Positions 8,943-18,108 are shown, counted from the stretch's first letter. The stretch: 64,000 nucleotides of DNA from Rhizobium sp. L43 (GCF_002531725.1 NZ_NWSQ01000008.1:1-64000), one strand, 5' to 3'. A program made the numbers and translations. Notes: generated by a model not told the origin, from the sequence alone.

Positions 8943-10270
8943 TATCCCTCGCTTTTCGCCAGGACGGGTTCGAATTGCGCCGTCGCGGCCTTGAGCTCGG
9001 TTTCAGGATCGGCGCCGCCGATCATGTTGGTGAGACCGACGCCATAGATGTCGCGGAACTCGGTGACCGGAATGATGACCGGCAGCGCGAGCTGCGAGAT
9101 CTTGCCGGAACCGACGACCGCATCCAGCCATGCGGCCGGCATCTTGACGCCTTCCCGGACCTTCGCATCCTCGAGCACGGACTGGCGGAAAGGAACGCCG
9201 GCGCCGGCTTGCAGCAGGCGTGCGCCCATCTCATGCGAAATCGCCCATTGGCAGAAGAGGTAGGCGGCTTCCTTTTTCTGGCTTGCCGCGACGACGCCAA
9301 GACCGTCGCCGAAGGTGCCGGCGGCCTGTGCCTTCGGGCCTTTCGGCATGATGCCGTAACCAACCTGGCCGACGACGCGCGATTTTTCCGGATTCTCGAT
9401 CGGCGGCGCAAAGCCGACGCCATCCAGCCACATGCCGATCTTGCCCTGCAGGAAGGCCGACTGTGCCTCGGCCCAGTTGAAGCCGGAGACGCCGGGAGGG
9501 GCGGTCTTGGTCATCAGTCTCTGGTAAAGCTTGGCCGCATCGATCGCTTCCGGCGATGTCGTGCGCAGCTTGCCATCAGGGCCGAGCGGGCTCGAACCAT
9601 AGCCGAGCAGCAGCGACGTCCAGACCGGCGTATTGGCGTTCTTCAGGCCGCGGGCAACGAAACCGTAGGTATTGGTGGAGGGATCGGTCAGTGCTTCCGC
9701 AGCACTTGCCAGCTCTTCGAAGCTCGAGGGATAGGCAAGCCCCTTCTTTTCGAACAGCGTCTTGTTCCAGTAGATGATCCAGTAATCGACCGAAAAGGGA
9801 AGAGAACGCAGAACGCCGCCGGCGTCCTTGGCGAAGGCGAGGCCTGCTTCGGCGAAATCGCCCTCCGTCAGCGATGGGTCGGTCAGCGAGGGGTCCTTAA
9901 GGAAGCCGCTGATATCGGCAAGCCAGCCGCCCTTTTCGAACTGCCGCTTCTGCACATGATAGCTCATGTGCACAACGTCGAAGCTCGGTTTGCCGGAGCT
10001 GAGTTCGATCGTCGTCTTCTGGCGCTGCTGCTGTTCGGGCGTCGCTTCGGCATTGACCTTGATGCCGGTGAGCGCCTCGAATTCGGACAGGTACTTCAGA
10101 AGTATTTCGCTGCGCGGGCTCTTGACCAGGTTGACTTCGAGCGTGCTGCCGGCGAAGCGCTTCCAGTCGACCGCGGCAAATGCCGAGCGCATGCCGAGCA
10201 TGCTGCCGGCCCCGAGCGCGGCCGTCCCCGCCAGAAAGCCTCTCCGCGTCGGATTCAAAATAGATGGCAT
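8942..10270 (-). CDS. Extracellular carbohydrate-binding protein (ABC, family 1)
   Basis: The protein has 442 residues. The N-terminus MPSILNPTRRGFLAGTAALG carries a twin-arginine-like motif (TRRGFLAG), so export by Tat is likely. Mature features such as VVHMSYHVQKRQFEKGGWLADI, YWIIYWNKTLFEKKGL and KIGMWLDGVGFA are those of sugar-binding family 1 proteins. GAGGAGGAA precedes the ATG. It delivers substrate to the two downstream permeases, with overlapping stop and start codons. Upstream lie a GntR/FCD regulator and a DapA-family aldolase in the same orientation. Substrate unknown. Confidence 0.87.
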   Translation of the reverse strand: MPSILNPTRRGFLAGTAALGAGSMLGMRSAFAAVDWKRFAGSTLEVNLVKSPRSEILLKYLSEFEALTGIKVNAEATPEQQQRQKTTIELSSGKPSFDVVHMSYHVQKRQFEKGGWLADISGFLKDPSLTDPSLTEGDFAEAGLAFAKDAGGVLRSLPFSVDYWIIYWNKTLFEKKGLAYPSSFEELASAAEALTDPSTNTYGFVARGLKNANTPVWTSLLLGYGSSPLGPDGKLRTTSPEAIDAAKLYQRLMTKTAPPGVSGFNWAEAQSAFLQGKIGMWLDGVGFAPPIENPEKSRVVGQVGYGIMPKGPKAQAAGTFGDGLGVVAASQKKEAAYLFCQWAISHEMGARLLQAGAGVPFRQSVLEDAKVREGVKMPAAWLDAVVGSGKISQLALPVIIPVTEFRDIYGVGLTNMIGGADPETELKAATAQFEPVLAKSEG

Positions 10271-10325
10271 GTGATTCCTCCTCCTATTGCCGGCGGTCTC
10301 CTCACCTCCGGCTGATTATTCCCGA

Positions 10326-10985
10326 TTATATCCTCAGCGCACGATCCCTTGCACCGTTGATGTGTGCGACAAGGCTGTTGACGGCGTCTTCCGCCGATCG
10401 TCGTTCGATCGCCTCGAGCACTTTCAGGTGCTCGTCCATGACGGGCCCGACGTGACCCTCGATGCGGAACCGATCCTGACTGATCAGGCGCATCTTGATT
10501 GAGTTGACGCGGTAGGCGTTCGAAATGATGGTATTGCCAAGCGCATCGATAAAGGCGTCATGCATGCCCCAGTCGACGGCCTGCGCGTGCACTTCCAATT
10601 CGTGCGATGCATCGCCGCTCCGGATCGCATCGGCTATATCGCGATGCTGCTTCAAAAGCCCGGCGATCGTCTCGTCCGACGCAGACCGGGTGAAGAGCGC
10701 CACAGCCTCCTTCTCCAGGAAGACGCGCAACTGGAACGCCTCACGAATAAGGTTGAGATCGATATGGGCGATCTGCAAACCCCGCTGCGGCACGGTCTTG
10801 ATCAGCCCTTCGGCTTCAAGCCTGGGGATGAGTTCGCGGATGGCGCCGAGCGTCAGTCCCGTCAGTTCCACCAGACGGCGCTGGGAAACGAACTGGCCGG
10901 GACGCACGTCACGCGCAAGAAGATGGCGCGTGAAGCTCGCATACGCCTTTTCCCGCAGTGTCGGCTGCTCGTCCGTTTCGTCCAT
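10326..10985 (-). CDS. GntR-family transcriptional regulator (FCD domain)
   Basis: From the ATG at 10985 (MDETDEQPTLREK; GGAAGAGG just upstream) the protein has 219 residues. Residues 1-75 form a winged helix (LARDVRPGQFVSQRRLVELTGL, then IRELIPRLEAEGLIK); the remainder is an all-helical FCD effector domain (FQLRVFLEKEAVALF, then MDEHLKVLEAIERRS). An ATG at 11003 is an alternative start. It lies between the aldolase and the binding-protein gene and presumably controls this unit in response to a sugar acid or pathway intermediate. No clear palindromic operator was found next to it. Confidence 0.82.
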   Translation of the reverse strand: MDETDEQPTLREKAYASFTRHLLARDVRPGQFVSQRRLVELTGLTLGAIRELIPRLEAEGLIKTVPQRGLQIAHIDLNLIREAFQLRVFLEKEAVALFTRSASDETIAGLLKQHRDIADAIRSGDASHELEVHAQAVDWGMHDAFIDALGNTIISNAYRVNSIKMRLISQDRFRIEGHVGPVMDEHLKVLEAIERRSAEDAVNSLVAHINGARDRALRI

Positions 10986-11010
10986 CGCCTCTTCCCGAAA
11001 CATGCCTGAC

Positions 11011-11895
11011 CTATGCCGCTTTCGACTGGAAAAGACGATCGAAAGCAAGGGCCAGCTGCGCCTGCCCTTCGGCGGATATTGACGCGAGCGGCGGGCGCAC
11101 CGCAAGCCAGATCTCTTCCGACGCCACGTGCGCCACCATGGCTTTCACGGCCGGGACAACAGGATATTTCAGCAGTTCGGCCACGAAACCCTCGATGCGG
11201 GGATCGTCCTTGCCTTCTTCGGCCATCAGCTTGACGTCGCGGGGGACAAAATTCGCCATGCCGGAGATCGCCCCCTGGCCGCCGAGCCGCACGCCCCTGG
11301 CGAGATGGCGTTCATCGCCCACCAGGATAATGAGATCGCTATGCGCCTTGAGCAGGCTTTCGGTATACGGCCAGTCGCCGGACGAATCCTTGACGCCTGT
11401 CACGATATTGGGGAAGGCCGTCCGCAGCCGGCCGATCAGCGAAACGCTCAGCGGCACCATGGTGAGCGAAGGAAGATTGTAGACGATGATATCACGCGCC
11501 TTGTCTCCCAACATGGCGAAGACGGCCGAAAACCACTGGAAGACACCGTCGTCGCTGACATTCTTGAAATAGGACGGCGGGGCAAGCAGGATATTGCGAA
11601 CGCCCTGGGAAAGAGCATAATCCGCCTGAATCGCCGCATCCTCGGCGGCATCGACCAGCACACCGACGATGATGTTCTTTGCCGTGATCCCGGCATCGAG
11701 GAAGGCCGCGAAGACTCGGTCACGTTCCCGGCTTCCGATGGAGGAGCCTTCACCCGTCGTTCCGAACAGGGTTACGCTGGAACATCCGGCAGCAAGGCTT
11801 CGCCGGGCCTGCACGATCATCGCATCGATCGCAATATCACCGTTGCTGTCGAACGGCGTCGCAAGAGCGACTGACAGCCCGAATTTCTGGGTCAA
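11011..11895 (-). CDS. DapA/NanA-family class I aldolase or dehydratase
   Basis: I place the start at the TTG at 11893-11895, preceded by GGGAGGAAG at 5-6 bases. This gives 294 residues, the usual family length; the frame is open farther upstream but that extension has no family resemblance. Hallmarks are LFGTTGEGSS (about 43-52), catalytic Tyr139 in IIVYNLPS and Schiff-base Lys169 in VTGVKDSSGDW. The family includes dihydrodipicolinate synthase, N-acetylneuraminate lyase and 2-keto-3-deoxygluconate aldolase. With a PfkB kinase and sugar transporter in the same unit, a keto-deoxy sugar acid aldolase is more likely than lysine biosynthesis. It is the first gene of the 6.2-11.9 kb unit. Confidence 0.8.
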   Translation of the reverse strand: MTQKFGLSVALATPFDSNGDIAIDAMIVQARRSLAAGCSSVTLFGTTGEGSSIGSRERDRVFAAFLDAGITAKNIIVGVLVDAAEDAAIQADYALSQGVRNILLAPPSYFKNVSDDGVFQWFSAVFAMLGDKARDIIVYNLPSLTMVPLSVSLIGRLRTAFPNIVTGVKDSSGDWPYTESLLKAHSDLIILVGDERHLARGVRLGGQGAISGMANFVPRDVKLMAEEGKDDPRIEGFVAELLKYPVVPAVKAMVAHVASEEIWLAVRPPLASISAEGQAQLALAFDRLFQSKAA

Positions 11896-11986
11896 ATATA
11901 CTTCCTCCCAATTGTTGGAATTAGATGTAGCAGACTGACATGTTAGCTGTAAAGAGATGATTGCAGACCACCTCGTCCGCCCCGAG

Positions 11987-14284
11987 TCACTTTTCGCAGA
12001 GCCGTCGGCCGCCGGAATAGGGCTGATAGGTACAATCGGACGGCCGGAAGGAGCGGTAACTGCGCGAGCAGGCGGTGATGTTACAGGACTGCGGAGCGCC
12101 TTGACCATCGCTTGCCGCTTCCGTCGATCGCACTCCATTCAACGTAGGTTCGGCCGTCGCCTGACGCATGAAATCCCGCCAAATATGCGCTGGCAGGGCG
12201 CCGCCCGTCACCCCCTTCATCGGCGCGTCGTCATCATTGCCAACCCAGACACCGACGACCAGCGATTCCGTGAAGCCGACGAACCAGGCATCACGATTGT
12301 TCTGGCTGGTGCCGGTCTTGCCGGCCGCGAACGTGCCGGGATCCGCTCCACGTCCAGTACCGCGCTCGACCACCAACTGCAGGAGGCCGAGGAGATCGGA
12401 CTGATAGGGCGAAAGATCGACGTTCGGTTTTGATTGTGCGCCAACTCGAAACGTCTTGGGCTGCCCTGCCGCTTGAAAGTCGATGATGCCCCAGGGCTTG
12501 ACAGGTGCCCTACCGAGTTGGACGGACGCATAGGCGCTGGTGAGATTAAGCAGATTTACCTCAGATGTGCCGAGCGCCAAAGACGGCGTGTCGGCCAGTG
12601 GCGCATCGATGCCGAGTTCGCGCGCTGCGGCAATCACATTGTCCAGACCGACTTCTTGGGCAAGCGCCACTGACGCGGCATTGAGCGATCGCGCAAACGC
12701 CTCGGCAAGCGTTACCCAACCGCGATAGTTGCCGCCGGAATTTTCCGGCGACCAGCCATCGATGTCAATTGGCGCGTCCAGAACCTGGTCAGACAAGGTG
12801 AACCCGGCCTTCAATGCTGCGTAATAGACGAATAGCTTGAAGGTGGAACCCGGCTGGCGCATCGCTGCGACGGCGCGGTTGAACTGGCTTGCCTTGTAGT
12901 CGCGCCCGCCAACCATCGCGACGACCGCGCCATCGGGCGTCATCGCAACCAACGCGGCCTGTGATGCTCCGACTGTCTTTCCTTCACCGTCCAAGGCTCC
13001 TTTCACGACCCTTTCGGCGATTTGCTGCAATTGCGGCACCATCGTGGTTCGCACCGTCGTCGACCCTGGCGAGGAGCCGGCGATTTCGCTCGCTTGCGGC
13101 GAAATCCAGTCAGCAAACCAGCTTCCCGAGCGCGGCGTCGGCGTCGTTGGATGCAGCTTGGCAAAGCTCGCCTTGGCCTCCGCCGCCTCTGGCCCGGTGA
13201 TCTTTTTATTGGTCGCCATCGCGTCGAGAACGACTGTGGTGCGCTGCCGGGCGCCTTCGAAATTATCGATGGGATTCCATTGACTCGGCGCCCGCAGCAA
13301 TCCCGCCAGCATCGCCGACTCGGGCAGGTTAAGGGCGCCGATATCCTTGTTGAAATAGATTCGCGCGGCGGCAGGCATGCCGGTAGCGCCCGCACCAAGA
13401 TAGACGCTGTTGAGATAGCGCGTCAGGATTTCCCGTTTGCCGAGCTTCCACTCCAGCCAGACTGCGATCACAACCTCCTGGATCTTGCGCTTTATCGTTC
13501 GATCGCTGTCGAGGTATTGCAGCTTGATGAGTTGCTGGGTGATCGTGCTGCCCCCTTCCACCACCGAGCCAGCCTCCAAATTCCGGAGAAACGCCCTCCC
13601 GATCCCTCTTGGATCGACGCCGAAATGATCCATGAACCGGCGGTCCTCAATCGAAAGGACGGCATCGATCAGACGAGGCGGGAATTGGTCGTATTGCGCA
13701 TATGGCCCTTGATAAGGTCCCTGCCTTACCAGCGGCGCACCGTCAGCGGTTTCCAGAACTACGATAGGCTTCAACGTTCCGTCGCGGATCTCGCTCCAGG
13801 GCACGTCTTTCAGTGCCCACACCAGCACGCTGCATATGAGGAGGCACACAAGCAAGGCCGACCCCATAGCGAATTTCCACCGGCTCGCCGGAATTGATCG
13901 GCGCCGGCGGCTTTCGCGCGGCTTGGTACGCCAATCGCGAATGCCGCGCCCGACTTTTACCAGAGCAGTCCTCATCCATTTGGTGAGGGCTGATGTGGTT
14001 TCCAGCCGCATCAACCTCCTTAGCTTCGTTCTCAAAAACGAAGCCGTCGTTTTGGTCTTTGCCAAAACAGAACTTGCCTGCAAATCGTGGCGCAGCGCAC
14101 GTAATAGACTGCTCGCGGCCTGTCGAGTTTGAACGAAGGGTCCGTGGCGGAGTTGCGGGCTGTCGGCCTGAGTGGTTCCCGGCGAATCCGAGGCGGTCAC
14201 TTGCGTTGCCGATTCTGCTGGCTGGTTGCGACCCGTACTCGAGTTGCCAACGCTTTCGCTTGAGGATTCGGGAGGATTAGGCAT
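11987..14284 (-). CDS. Bifunctional class A penicillin-binding protein (transglycosylase/transpeptidase)
   Basis: This 765-residue peptidoglycan synthase has a basic cytoplasmic N-terminus (1-138), one membrane anchor (139-158), a GT51 transglycosylase domain with catalytic Glu213 in SIEDRRFMDHFGVDPRG, and a transpeptidase domain with the serine motif STFK (about 480) and KTGT (about 660). The last 35 residues hold four cysteines in the pattern CNITACSRSYRSFRPSDC...LCEK, resembling BA14K-type modules of rhizobial surface proteins. It acts at the periplasmic face of the inner membrane. It is transcribed alone or with the small ORF at 14344-14496. Being encoded beside repABC, it is probably an accessory copy. 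Confidence 0.9.
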   Translation of the reverse strand: MPNPPESSSESVGNSSTGRNQPAESATQVTASDSPGTTQADSPQLRHGPFVQTRQAASSLLRALRHDLQASSVLAKTKTTASFLRTKLRRLMRLETTSALTKWMRTALVKVGRGIRDWRTKPRESRRRRSIPASRWKFAMGSALLVCLLICSVLVWALKDVPWSEIRDGTLKPIVVLETADGAPLVRQGPYQGPYAQYDQFPPRLIDAVLSIEDRRFMDHFGVDPRGIGRAFLRNLEAGSVVEGGSTITQQLIKLQYLDSDRTIKRKIQEVVIAVWLEWKLGKREILTRYLNSVYLGAGATGMPAAARIYFNKDIGALNLPESAMLAGLLRAPSQWNPIDNFEGARQRTTVVLDAMATNKKITGPEAAEAKASFAKLHPTTPTPRSGSWFADWISPQASEIAGSSPGSTTVRTTMVPQLQQIAERVVKGALDGEGKTVGASQAALVAMTPDGAVVAMVGGRDYKASQFNRAVAAMRQPGSTFKLFVYYAALKAGFTLSDQVLDAPIDIDGWSPENSGGNYRGWVTLAEAFARSLNAASVALAQEVGLDNVIAAARELGIDAPLADTPSLALGTSEVNLLNLTSAYASVQLGRAPVKPWGIIDFQAAGQPKTFRVGAQSKPNVDLSPYQSDLLGLLQLVVERGTGRGADPGTFAAGKTGTSQNNRDAWFVGFTESLVVGVWVGNDDDAPMKGVTGGALPAHIWRDFMRQATAEPTLNGVRSTEAASDGQGAPQSCNITACSRSYRSFRPSDCTYQPYSGGRRLCEK

Positions 14285-14343
14285 CGGTTACCGCCAAAAG
14301 GCCAACGTGGCTTGAACTTTATAGCCGGGCGATGCTGCGTGTT

Positions 14344-14496
14344 CTACCGCAAAAGGTTCCAATCGCTCCGAGGAGTTAGCAGCCTCCGCTGCAGCGCATA
14401 CACTCTGTTGGCCGGAACAAACCCCCGATCGATCAGGCGCTGTAGACTTTCAATGCGGCGCTTCGTCCAGGGCTGACCTGTTTCTGCTGAACCCAT
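14344..14496 (-). CDS. Possible small protein (50 aa) upstream of the PBP gene
   Basis: A short minus-strand frame begins at the ATG at 14494-14496 and ends at the TAG at 14344-14346. It reads MGSAETGQPWTKRRIESLQR, continues LIDRGFVPANRVYALQRRLL, and ends DWNLLR. The basic, helix-rich composition looks protein-like. Its stop is 59 bases before the PBP start in the same orientation, so the two could be cotranscribed. The ribosome-binding site is weak. I do not recognise a family, and the frame could be fortuitous. Confidence 0.35.
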   Translation of the reverse strand: MGSAETGQPWTKRRIESLQRLIDRGFVPANRVYALQRRLLTPRSDWNLLR

Positions 14497-14536
14497 ACGA
14501 CCATCACTTGTCTGCTAATTTTCAATGCGCTAAATT

Positions 14537-15847
14537 ATGCAAGAATTAGTTGCACCCGTTGTGCCCGCTCGACAGGGACGGATGGCTGCGGAAGCGACAC
14601 CTTCGGATGTCAACATGATCTGGAACCATCGCATCACACGCATCGTTGTCGGCCTGCTGCTGCTGGCAATCGTGACTGTCGTCTCATTGCCGACGATTAC
14701 CGGCTTTACGAGCCTTGATGGCACGGTCAATGCGCGGTTTGCGGTCGTTAATGCCCCAATCGACGGCACGATTGCGGAAGAACCCCTCAAGGTCGGCAGC
14801 CCGGTCAAAGCGGGACAATCGCTGGCAGAAATCAGAAATACGCGCGTCAATCGCGCAATCCTCGCTTCGCTCGAGGCAGATCGCAACACGGCGCTCGACC
14901 GAGTGGCGGCACTTAAAAAGGAACGGGAGGAGCTTTCCGCGCTTCGCGAAGAATTATCTGCCAGATTGGAAGTCTACAAGCAGACCACCATTGCCAATCT
15001 CGAACGCGAAGTCGAAATCCTGCGGAAGAAAGTCGAGGTGTCGCAAGCGCAGGATCTGGTCGCGCAGGTCGACTTGAGCCGCCGGATGCAGCTCGAGTCA
15101 AAAGGCATTCTTACGCAAAAGCTGGTCGAGGCCGCGCGTGCCGCGGGCGCTGCGACCGGCGGTGAGGTCGAAATCAGCAATCTGACTGTCGATCAATTGC
15201 AACAAAGGCTCAATGCGGTCCGTCAGGGTATCTTTGTCTTCGGCGACGGACAGAATGACGTGCCTTATTCGCGACAGCGCGAGGATGAGGTCGTCGTTCG
15301 CATCAACGACTTGAACTCGCGCATAGCGGAAAATGGGACACGAGCCACCGAAGTTCAAAAGCAGCTGGTCAAAGAGGCAAACCGTGTCAGCAGCCTTGAA
15401 TCCGCAACCGCGATAGCGCCGTTCGACGGCGTTGTTTGGACGAGGAGTATCGTCAGCGGTTCCAACGTCGTGCTGAACGACGAGCTGATGCGCCTTCTCG
15501 ACTGTCGCGAGCTGTTTGTGGATATCCTTGTTCCCGAGGTCAATTATGACGAGATCTATCCGGGACTTGTCGCGCAGGTGCGCTTGTTCGGCCGCAGCGA
15601 TGTCTTCAAGGGCACGGTTATCGCTGTCAGAGGCAGTTCAGCTTCGGTCGAGTCCGATTCCTTTGCCGCCAGTTTGCCGCCGTCGACCCAGCGCAATGCC
15701 CGCATTCGGGTTCGCCTTGAACCATCCTTCATGAATGACGACTTTGCGAACTCCTGCCAAGTGGGGCGCACAGTGCAGGTACGGTTTTCCAAGCACGGCA
15801 TCGATGTGTCCAATTGGGTCAAAAGCCTGTGGTTCAGTATCTTGTAG
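14537..15847 (+). CDS. bgsB: HlyD-family membrane-fusion protein for beta-glucan export, BgsB-like
   Basis: This 436-residue periplasmic adaptor has one N-terminal membrane helix (about 34-56), a biotinyl-lipoyl-like strand region (TIAEEPLKVGSPVKAGQSLAEI), a long coiled coil (about 110-185), and the second lipoyl half plus beta-barrel (ATAIAPFDGVVWTRSIVSGS). The annotated ATG lacks a good ribosome-binding site; the ATG at 14582 (after AGGGACGG) is a realistic alternative. The 3' end overlaps the glycosyltransferase gene by 34 bases. In S. meliloti, bgsB-bgsA encode the c-di-GMP-activated mixed-linkage beta-glucan machinery with this architecture and order; the symbol is assigned on that basis. 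Confidence 0.72.
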   Translation: MQELVAPVVPARQGRMAAEATPSDVNMIWNHRITRIVVGLLLLAIVTVVSLPTITGFTSLDGTVNARFAVVNAPIDGTIAEEPLKVGSPVKAGQSLAEIRNTRVNRAILASLEADRNTALDRVAALKKEREELSALREELSARLEVYKQTTIANLEREVEILRKKVEVSQAQDLVAQVDLSRRMQLESKGILTQKLVEAARAAGAATGGEVEISNLTVDQLQQRLNAVRQGIFVFGDGQNDVPYSRQREDEVVVRINDLNSRIAENGTRATEVQKQLVKEANRVSSLESATAIAPFDGVVWTRSIVSGSNVVLNDELMRLLDCRELFVDILVPEVNYDEIYPGLVAQVRLFGRSDVFKGTVIAVRGSSASVESDSFAASLPPSTQRNARIRVRLEPSFMNDDFANSCQVGRTVQVRFSKHGIDVSNWVKSLWFSIL

Positions 15848-17823
15848 CACTGGTGCCGACCTTTCTCGTTTTGGCCTTCTTTTTCCTAGGCCCGTTCAAT
15901 TGGTCGCGCCGTCACACCTGGGCACGGGCGGTAACCTGCGCGTTTGTCGCAGCAGTCGCATTGCGATACATGTTTTGGCGCTTAACGGAGACAGTGCTTC
16001 CCTATCCCAACGACGGTGCGAGTTTCTATTGGGTCTGGATCCTCTTCGTCGTCGAGATTCTGGCCTGCGTCGAAGTCATCCTTTTTTTGGTATTGATGAG
16101 CCGCTACGTCGACCGGAGCGCAGAAGCGGACAGGCTGGCTCGCGTTTTCTTTGCGCGAGAACAGCGTGACCTTCCGACTGTCGATGTTTTCATTCCCACC
16201 TATAATGAGCCGCTCGACGTGCTCGAGCGAACCATCATCGGCGCCCTCTCGCTGGATTATCCTTCCGACAAATTGAATGTGTATGTGCTTGACGATCAAC
16301 GCCGAGACTGGCTGAAGGCCTATTGCGAAGAGAAAAACGCCATCCACGTGACGCGCGGCGACAACAAGCACGCCAAAGCGGGCAATATGAACAATGGGCT
16401 GAAGGTCAGCTCGGGCGAGTTTATTGCGGTCTTCGACGCCGATTTTGTTCCCTATCGACATTTTCTTCGCCGAACGCTGCCCTTCTTTAGCGACGAAAGC
16501 ATCGGCATCGTCCAGACACCTCAACATTTCTTCAATGTCGATCCGGTGCAATCAAATCTGGGCCTGGAGAATATCTGGCCGGACGAGCAGCGCTTGTTCT
16601 TCGACGAGATCGCGCCCAGCCGAGACGCCTGGGACGTCAGTTTCTGCTGCGGGTCATGCTCGATTGCCCGGCGCAAGGCCATTGACGAAATAGGCGGGTT
16701 TCCGACAGAGTCGATCACAGAAGACCTGCTGACAACTCTTTCGATGCTCAACAAAGGCTACAAGACCCGCTACTTGAACGAGCGGCTATCGATGGGACTG
16801 GCCGCCGAAAACCTGACCGGTTATTTTGTCCAGCGCGAACGGTGGTGTCAGGGAGGTATTCAAACCCTTTACCTGTATAACGGCCCGCTGCGCGGCCCCG
16901 GATTGACGCTGTTTCAACGGATCATGTTCCTGCCAGCGTCCTGGCTCGTGCAGTATCTGGTCCGCTTCATGATATTGCTCGTCCCCATCGTCTATCTCTG
17001 GCTCGGCCTGATCCCGCTTTACTTCACTGATGTAGCCGATTATGTGGCTCATCAGGTGCCGCTGCTGGCGGCGTATTTTCTGCTTATGCTGTGGATCACC
17101 CCGACGCGCTATCTGCCTGTGATATCAAGCGCCGTCGGGACCTTTGCGACATTTCGCATGTTGCCTACCGTGGTCTCCAGCCTGGTGCGACCATTTGGCA
17201 AGCCGTTCAGGGTGACGCCAAAGGGCAGTGGAAACGAGTCGAACCAGTTCGACCGCTACAGCTTCGCCTGGATCGCAGGCATGATCGTGATCACCGTCCT
17301 TGGTCTGCTGGTCAACCTCGTACCGGAAACGTCGCATGTACAAGGCCAGTTTTCGCCGGTCGCGGCCTGGTGGTCAGGTATCAATATCGTCGTCCTGCTT
17401 ATCGCGTCACTCATCTGCTTTGAGAAACCCCGGCGCCTGTTTCATGCGTTCAAGCTAGATGAACCCACTGTAGTTGACGATGTCCCTGGCCAAATCGTAA
17501 GTTTGGCACTGGACAAGGCGGTCGTCGCGGTCCCCACCATGTCCCTATTTCAATCCAAATCCGTCGTGCTTAAACTGCCCGGCTTTGCTCCGTTCAAATC
17601 AGAGCTCAGACAGGTCACCCAACGACGCAGGAGCATAAGTCGCGGCGGTGACAAGCAATCTTACTACCTTCACCTGCATTTCGAACTCAGTGGCTCTGCT
17701 CGCGACAGCATGATTGTGAAACTCTACACTGGTCAATATTCGCAGGACATTCGCGACATCGATAAAGTCGCGGTCTCTCTTAATCTTCTTCTGCGTTCGT
17801 TCGGGCGAACGCGCACGTTGTAG
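15814..17823 (+). CDS. bgsA: Processive family 2 glycosyltransferase (BgsA/cellulose synthase-like)
   Basis: The protein has 669 residues. Two N-terminal membrane segments are followed by a cytoplasmic GT2 domain with the full processive signature: Asp160-Asp161, DAD 208-210, TED 302-304 and QRERW 340-344. At least four more membrane segments follow, then a soluble tail of about 130 residues. No C-terminal PilZ domain like that of BcsA is obvious, although the tail contains an Arg cluster (QRRRSISRGG). In S. meliloti BgsA a non-PilZ C-terminal tail binds c-di-GMP. Product is therefore probably a mixed-linkage or other beta-glucan rather than plain cellulose. The TTG start overlaps bgsB by 34 bases; GTG at 15829 or 15853 are alternatives. 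Confidence 0.75.
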   Translation: MGQKPVVQYLVALVPTFLVLAFFFLGPFNWSRRHTWARAVTCAFVAAVALRYMFWRLTETVLPYPNDGASFYWVWILFVVEILACVEVILFLVLMSRYVDRSAEADRLARVFFAREQRDLPTVDVFIPTYNEPLDVLERTIIGALSLDYPSDKLNVYVLDDQRRDWLKAYCEEKNAIHVTRGDNKHAKAGNMNNGLKVSSGEFIAVFDADFVPYRHFLRRTLPFFSDESIGIVQTPQHFFNVDPVQSNLGLENIWPDEQRLFFDEIAPSRDAWDVSFCCGSCSIARRKAIDEIGGFPTESITEDLLTTLSMLNKGYKTRYLNERLSMGLAAENLTGYFVQRERWCQGGIQTLYLYNGPLRGPGLTLFQRIMFLPASWLVQYLVRFMILLVPIVYLWLGLIPLYFTDVADYVAHQVPLLAAYFLLMLWITPTRYLPVISSAVGTFATFRMLPTVVSSLVRPFGKPFRVTPKGSGNESNQFDRYSFAWIAGMIVITVLGLLVNLVPETSHVQGQFSPVAAWWSGINIVVLLIASLICFEKPRRLFHAFKLDEPTVVDDVPGQIVSLALDKAVVAVPTMSLFQSKSVVLKLPGFAPFKSELRQVTQRRRSISRGGDKQSYYLHLHFELSGSARDSMIVKLYTGQYSQDIRDIDKVAVSLNLLLRSFGRTRTL

Positions 17824-17914
17824 TCGACAGTCAAAGCGCGGATCGTCCGGCCGGCGTCCTTTCGAGTGTCGCCGCAGCAGAGCCGGGTCCTTCCATCGAA
17901 GGGAGTGCCAACCA

Positions 17915-17939
17915 AACCCGCCCTTACCGGCGGGTTTTT
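17915..17939 (+). terminator. Rho-independent terminator after bgsA
   Basis: AACCCGCC (17915-17922) pairs with GGCGGGTT (17929-17936) around a 6-base loop and runs into TTTTT. It lies 92 bases after the bgsA stop and separates this unit from the convergent repC. Confidence 0.8.
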
Positions 17940-18108
17940 CTTTGCCCTGTTGCCGCTTAATTCAAAAGGAGGGCCATCGATATAAGTGCGAAAACCATGT
18001 TTTCGGTACGGACAGCTAAAGCGGAATGAGTAAAATCAATGAGAAACATGAGGCTCCGGGACATTGTCAGCGTTCCGGATCATTGTCGTAGTCGCAGCTT
18101 CCTTACGA

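Noticed and set aside
17989..18005. CGAAAAC-CAT-GTTTTCG inverted repeat downstream of repC as a repC terminator
   Set aside because: The 7-bp stem is AT-rich in its inner part and lacks a following T-run on the minus strand, so it does not qualify as a terminator; its role is unclear.
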